From NCBI GenBank assembly GCA_002067855.1, contig MVQS01000376.1, forward strand, positions 1 to 5,882: a DNA stretch of 5,882 nt. Direction: 5' to 3'. This document shows, piece by piece, positions 4,967-5,882 of the stretch; the first letter of the stretch is position 1, and each line of letters opens with the position of its first letter. Made by a program: the position numbers and the translations under genes. The notes under the pieces were generated by a model. That model saw nothing but the letters and a program-made list of their open reading frames with translations. It made no database searches and was not told the DNA's origin. Source of the DNA: Syntrophaceae bacterium PtaB.Bin038 (lineage in GTDB: Bacteria > Desulfobacterota > Syntrophia > Syntrophales > UBA2192).

Positions 4967-4998
4967 AAAAAAAACAGCCCCGGGAGCGAGCCCGGGGC
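4967..4998 (-). terminator. Intrinsic terminator of the C_GCAxxG_C_C gene
   Basis: On the minus strand GCCCCGGG (4998-4991), a 6-nt loop, CCCGGGGC (4984-4977), then TG and T8 (4974-4967) form an 8-bp all-GC stem and U-run. It lies 55 nt after the upstream gene's stop and insulates the fur-like promoter from read-through. Confidence 0.92.
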
Positions 4999-5020
4999 CT
5001 TTCGTTCGATTCGCCGATCT

Positions 5021-5041
5021 TCGTGAGCAACCTGCTCACGA
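5021..5041 (-). other. Perfect 9-bp hairpin just after the C_GCAxxG_C_C stop codon
   Basis: TCGTGAGCA (5021-5029) and TGCTCACGA (5033-5041) are perfect inverted arms around a 3-nt spacer. The hairpin starts 12 nt after the stop codon, with the strong terminator a further 22 nt on. No T-run follows, so it may protect the transcript end or serve as a protein-binding dyad. Confidence 0.6.
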
Positions 5042-5053
5042 CACCGCCGAGCC

Positions 5054-5632
5054 TCAGGTGCCCTTTTTCGAGAGGTCACAGGCCTCCGGGGTCTCCTCGA
5101 GGTGTTCGACGTTCTTGCCGAAGGGCCTCGACGCGGCCTCGTCGAGGTCCGTCATGATCAGCTCCGCGGCGATGCCCGCCGCATCGGTGATGATCTCCCT
5201 GCAGTACAGGGCGTGCTCCTTGCACAGCCAGCTGTTCTGCCACTTCGTCGTGAGATCGCGGCATGCCGTACAGCCGTACTTTTCGAGGAACTTGTTCGGG
5301 ATCTGGTTGAAGAGGCGATACAGGCCCGGTTTGCCGTAGAGCTGCTGGACCGATTTCTTTGCGGCCTGCTTCGGGTCGGGGTCCTCGGGAAGCGTCGAGC
5401 GTCCGTGGACGCAGCCCACGGCGATGACGGCGCCCGTGATGGCCCCGCAGGTGTCCCCGTAGAGGCCCACGCCGCCGCCGAACCCGGTGGCCACCTTCTT
5501 GACCTCGGGGGGAAGTCCCGTGTCCACCAGCGTCAAGACCGCCTCGGTGACGCACTCCGTGCAGTTGTACCCGAGGGAAAAGTTCTTTCGCGCCCGTTGA
5601 CGGATTGCCTCGATTTTCTCTTCTCTCGTCAT
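5054..5632 (-). CDS. C_GCAxxG_C_C family protein (probable redox-cofactor protein)
   Basis: This 192-residue protein matches the C_GCAxxG_C_C family, small anaerobe proteins related to the split-Soret cytochrome type, with conserved cysteines suited to metal or redox-centre binding. Landmarks are the GYNCTECV segment (C24, C27), FGGGVGLYGDTCGAITGAVIAVG (in shortened form FGGG...CGAITGA, with C62), C74, YGCTACRDL (C121, C124), C137 and C144. A further C185 lies in the tail. No signal peptide or membrane segment is seen, so it is probably cytoplasmic. The biochemical role of the family is not defined. The start at 5632 (MTREEK) has GGGAGGG 8 nt upstream; the in-frame ATG at 5662 has AAGG directly abutting it and is less likely. 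It has its own terminator, so it is a separate unit upstream of the fur-like gene. Confidence 0.88.
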   Translation of the reverse strand: MTREEKIEAIRQRARKNFSLGYNCTECVTEAVLTLVDTGLPPEVKKVATGFGGGVGLYGDTCGAITGAVIAVGCVHGRSTLPEDPDPKQAAKKSVQQLYGKPGLYRLFNQIPNKFLEKYGCTACRDLTTKWQNSWLCKEHALYCREIITDAAGIAAELIMTDLDEAASRPFGKNVEHLEETPEACDLSKKGT

Positions 5633-5666
5633 GGTCCCGTCCCTCCCGGTATTTTGGCCCATCCTT

Positions 5667-5690
5667 AGATCAAATGCCCCCCGAGATCAA
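5667..5690 (-). repeat. Direct heptamer repeat upstream of the C_GCAxxG_C_C gene
   Basis: AGATCAA occurs at 5667-5673 and 5684-5690, 17 bp start to start (TTGATCT twice on the minus strand), 35-58 bp upstream of the start codon. The position suits a regulator binding site, but the repeat is short and could be chance. Confidence 0.35.
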
Positions 5691-5748
5691 GGACAATTTT
5701 CCCGCGGCTCTCCCGGGCTCACCGCAGAGCATCGAGGTTCCAGCGTTA

Positions 5749-5788
5749 CCGGCGCCTCGCGGCGCCCCGGCCGGGGCGGGCGCCGGCG
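5749..5788. repeat. GC-rich block of nested inverted repeats
   Basis: GGCGCC (5751-5756) and GGCGCC (5761-5766) flank a 4-nt loop, the 12-bp palindrome CCCCGGCCGGGG lies at 5765-5776, and GGCGCCGG-like arms close the block. It could form alternative hairpins on either strand. No T-run lies directly beside it on either strand, so it is not called a terminator. Confidence 0.4.
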
Positions 5789-5832
5789 GACATGCCGCTT
5801 TCTCCCCGCGGTTGATTTTTCCCCGGCGTTCA

Positions 5833-5857
5833 TGTATGGACAGGTGGGGTCTATACA
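5833..5857. promoter_or_regulatory. Imperfect inverted repeat, possible operator
   Basis: TGTATGGAC (5833-5841) and GTCTATACA (5849-5857) are 9-bp inverted arms with one mismatch around a 7-nt spacer. It is about 200 bp upstream of the C_GCAxxG_C_C gene, near the window edge. It could be an operator for that gene or for one outside the window. Confidence 0.35.
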
Positions 5858-5882
5858 GGGTACCGCCTGCCTCACGGGCGCG

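Larger units (their letters stand above)
5633..5882. other. Right-edge region without a supported gene
   Basis: These 250 bp precede the C_GCAxxG_C_C gene. A 62-codon minus-strand frame (5875-5687) exists but shows no family motif. The stretch instead holds a 7-bp direct repeat (5667-5690), a GC-rich self-complementary block (5749-5788) and an imperfect inverted repeat (5833-5857). The promoter of the C_GCAxxG_C_C gene should lie here, but no strong -35/-10 pair was found. Confidence 0.55.

Noticed and set aside
5687..5875. Minus-strand frame of 62 codons at the right edge
   Set aside because: It is Arg/Pro-rich without recognisable motifs, crosses GC-rich inverted repeats and has no convincing ribosome binding site.

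Overview
The window reads as chromosomal DNA of a GC-rich anaerobic bacterium, most likely a deltaproteobacterium (Desulfobacterota, sulfate reducer or syntroph). This is inferred from gene content, not from a marker gene. Every supported gene lies on the minus strand, so the biological reading order runs from high to low coordinates. No tRNA, rRNA, CRISPR array, transposase or phage gene was seen.

Layout in transcription order: (1) about 250 bp without a supported gene at the right edge (5633-5882), holding several inverted and direct repeats; (2) a C_GCAxxG_C_C-family redox-type protein (5632-5054), followed by a hairpin and a strong intrinsic terminator (4998-4967); (3) a sigma70-type promoter whose start-site region is covered by a Fur-box-like palindrome, then a Fur-family regulator (4860-4390); (4) a second, perfect Fur-box-like palindrome (4371-4351), followed by a close-packed run of seven genes: a DUF5320-type small protein, two NifX/NifB-like (dinitrogenase Fe-Mo cofactor, ORP-like) proteins, a glycine-rich zinc-ribbon protein, two MinD-type ATPases each with an inserted 2x[4Fe-4S] ferredoxin domain, and an Mrp/NBP35 ATPase; (5) the N-terminal piece of an unrecognised gene running off the left edge.

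The gene set matches the anaerobe-specific Orange Protein (ORP)/Mrp type of cluster known from Desulfovibrio. That cluster combines ferredoxin-containing MinD-like ATPases, NifX-like proteins that can bind a Mo-Cu-S cluster, and an Mrp partner. The natural reading is a metal- or Fe-S-cluster assembly or carrier system: P-loop ATPases with Fe-S clusters, small acceptor proteins, and Cys/His-rich accessory proteins. What stands out is the apparent iron control. Two sites sharing an identical 16-bp core bracket the fur-like gene, one for autoregulation and one at the head of the ATPase/NifX operon. The Desulfovibrio ORP operons are instead reported to be sigma54-controlled. Function, metal identity and regulation are inferences from family and context.
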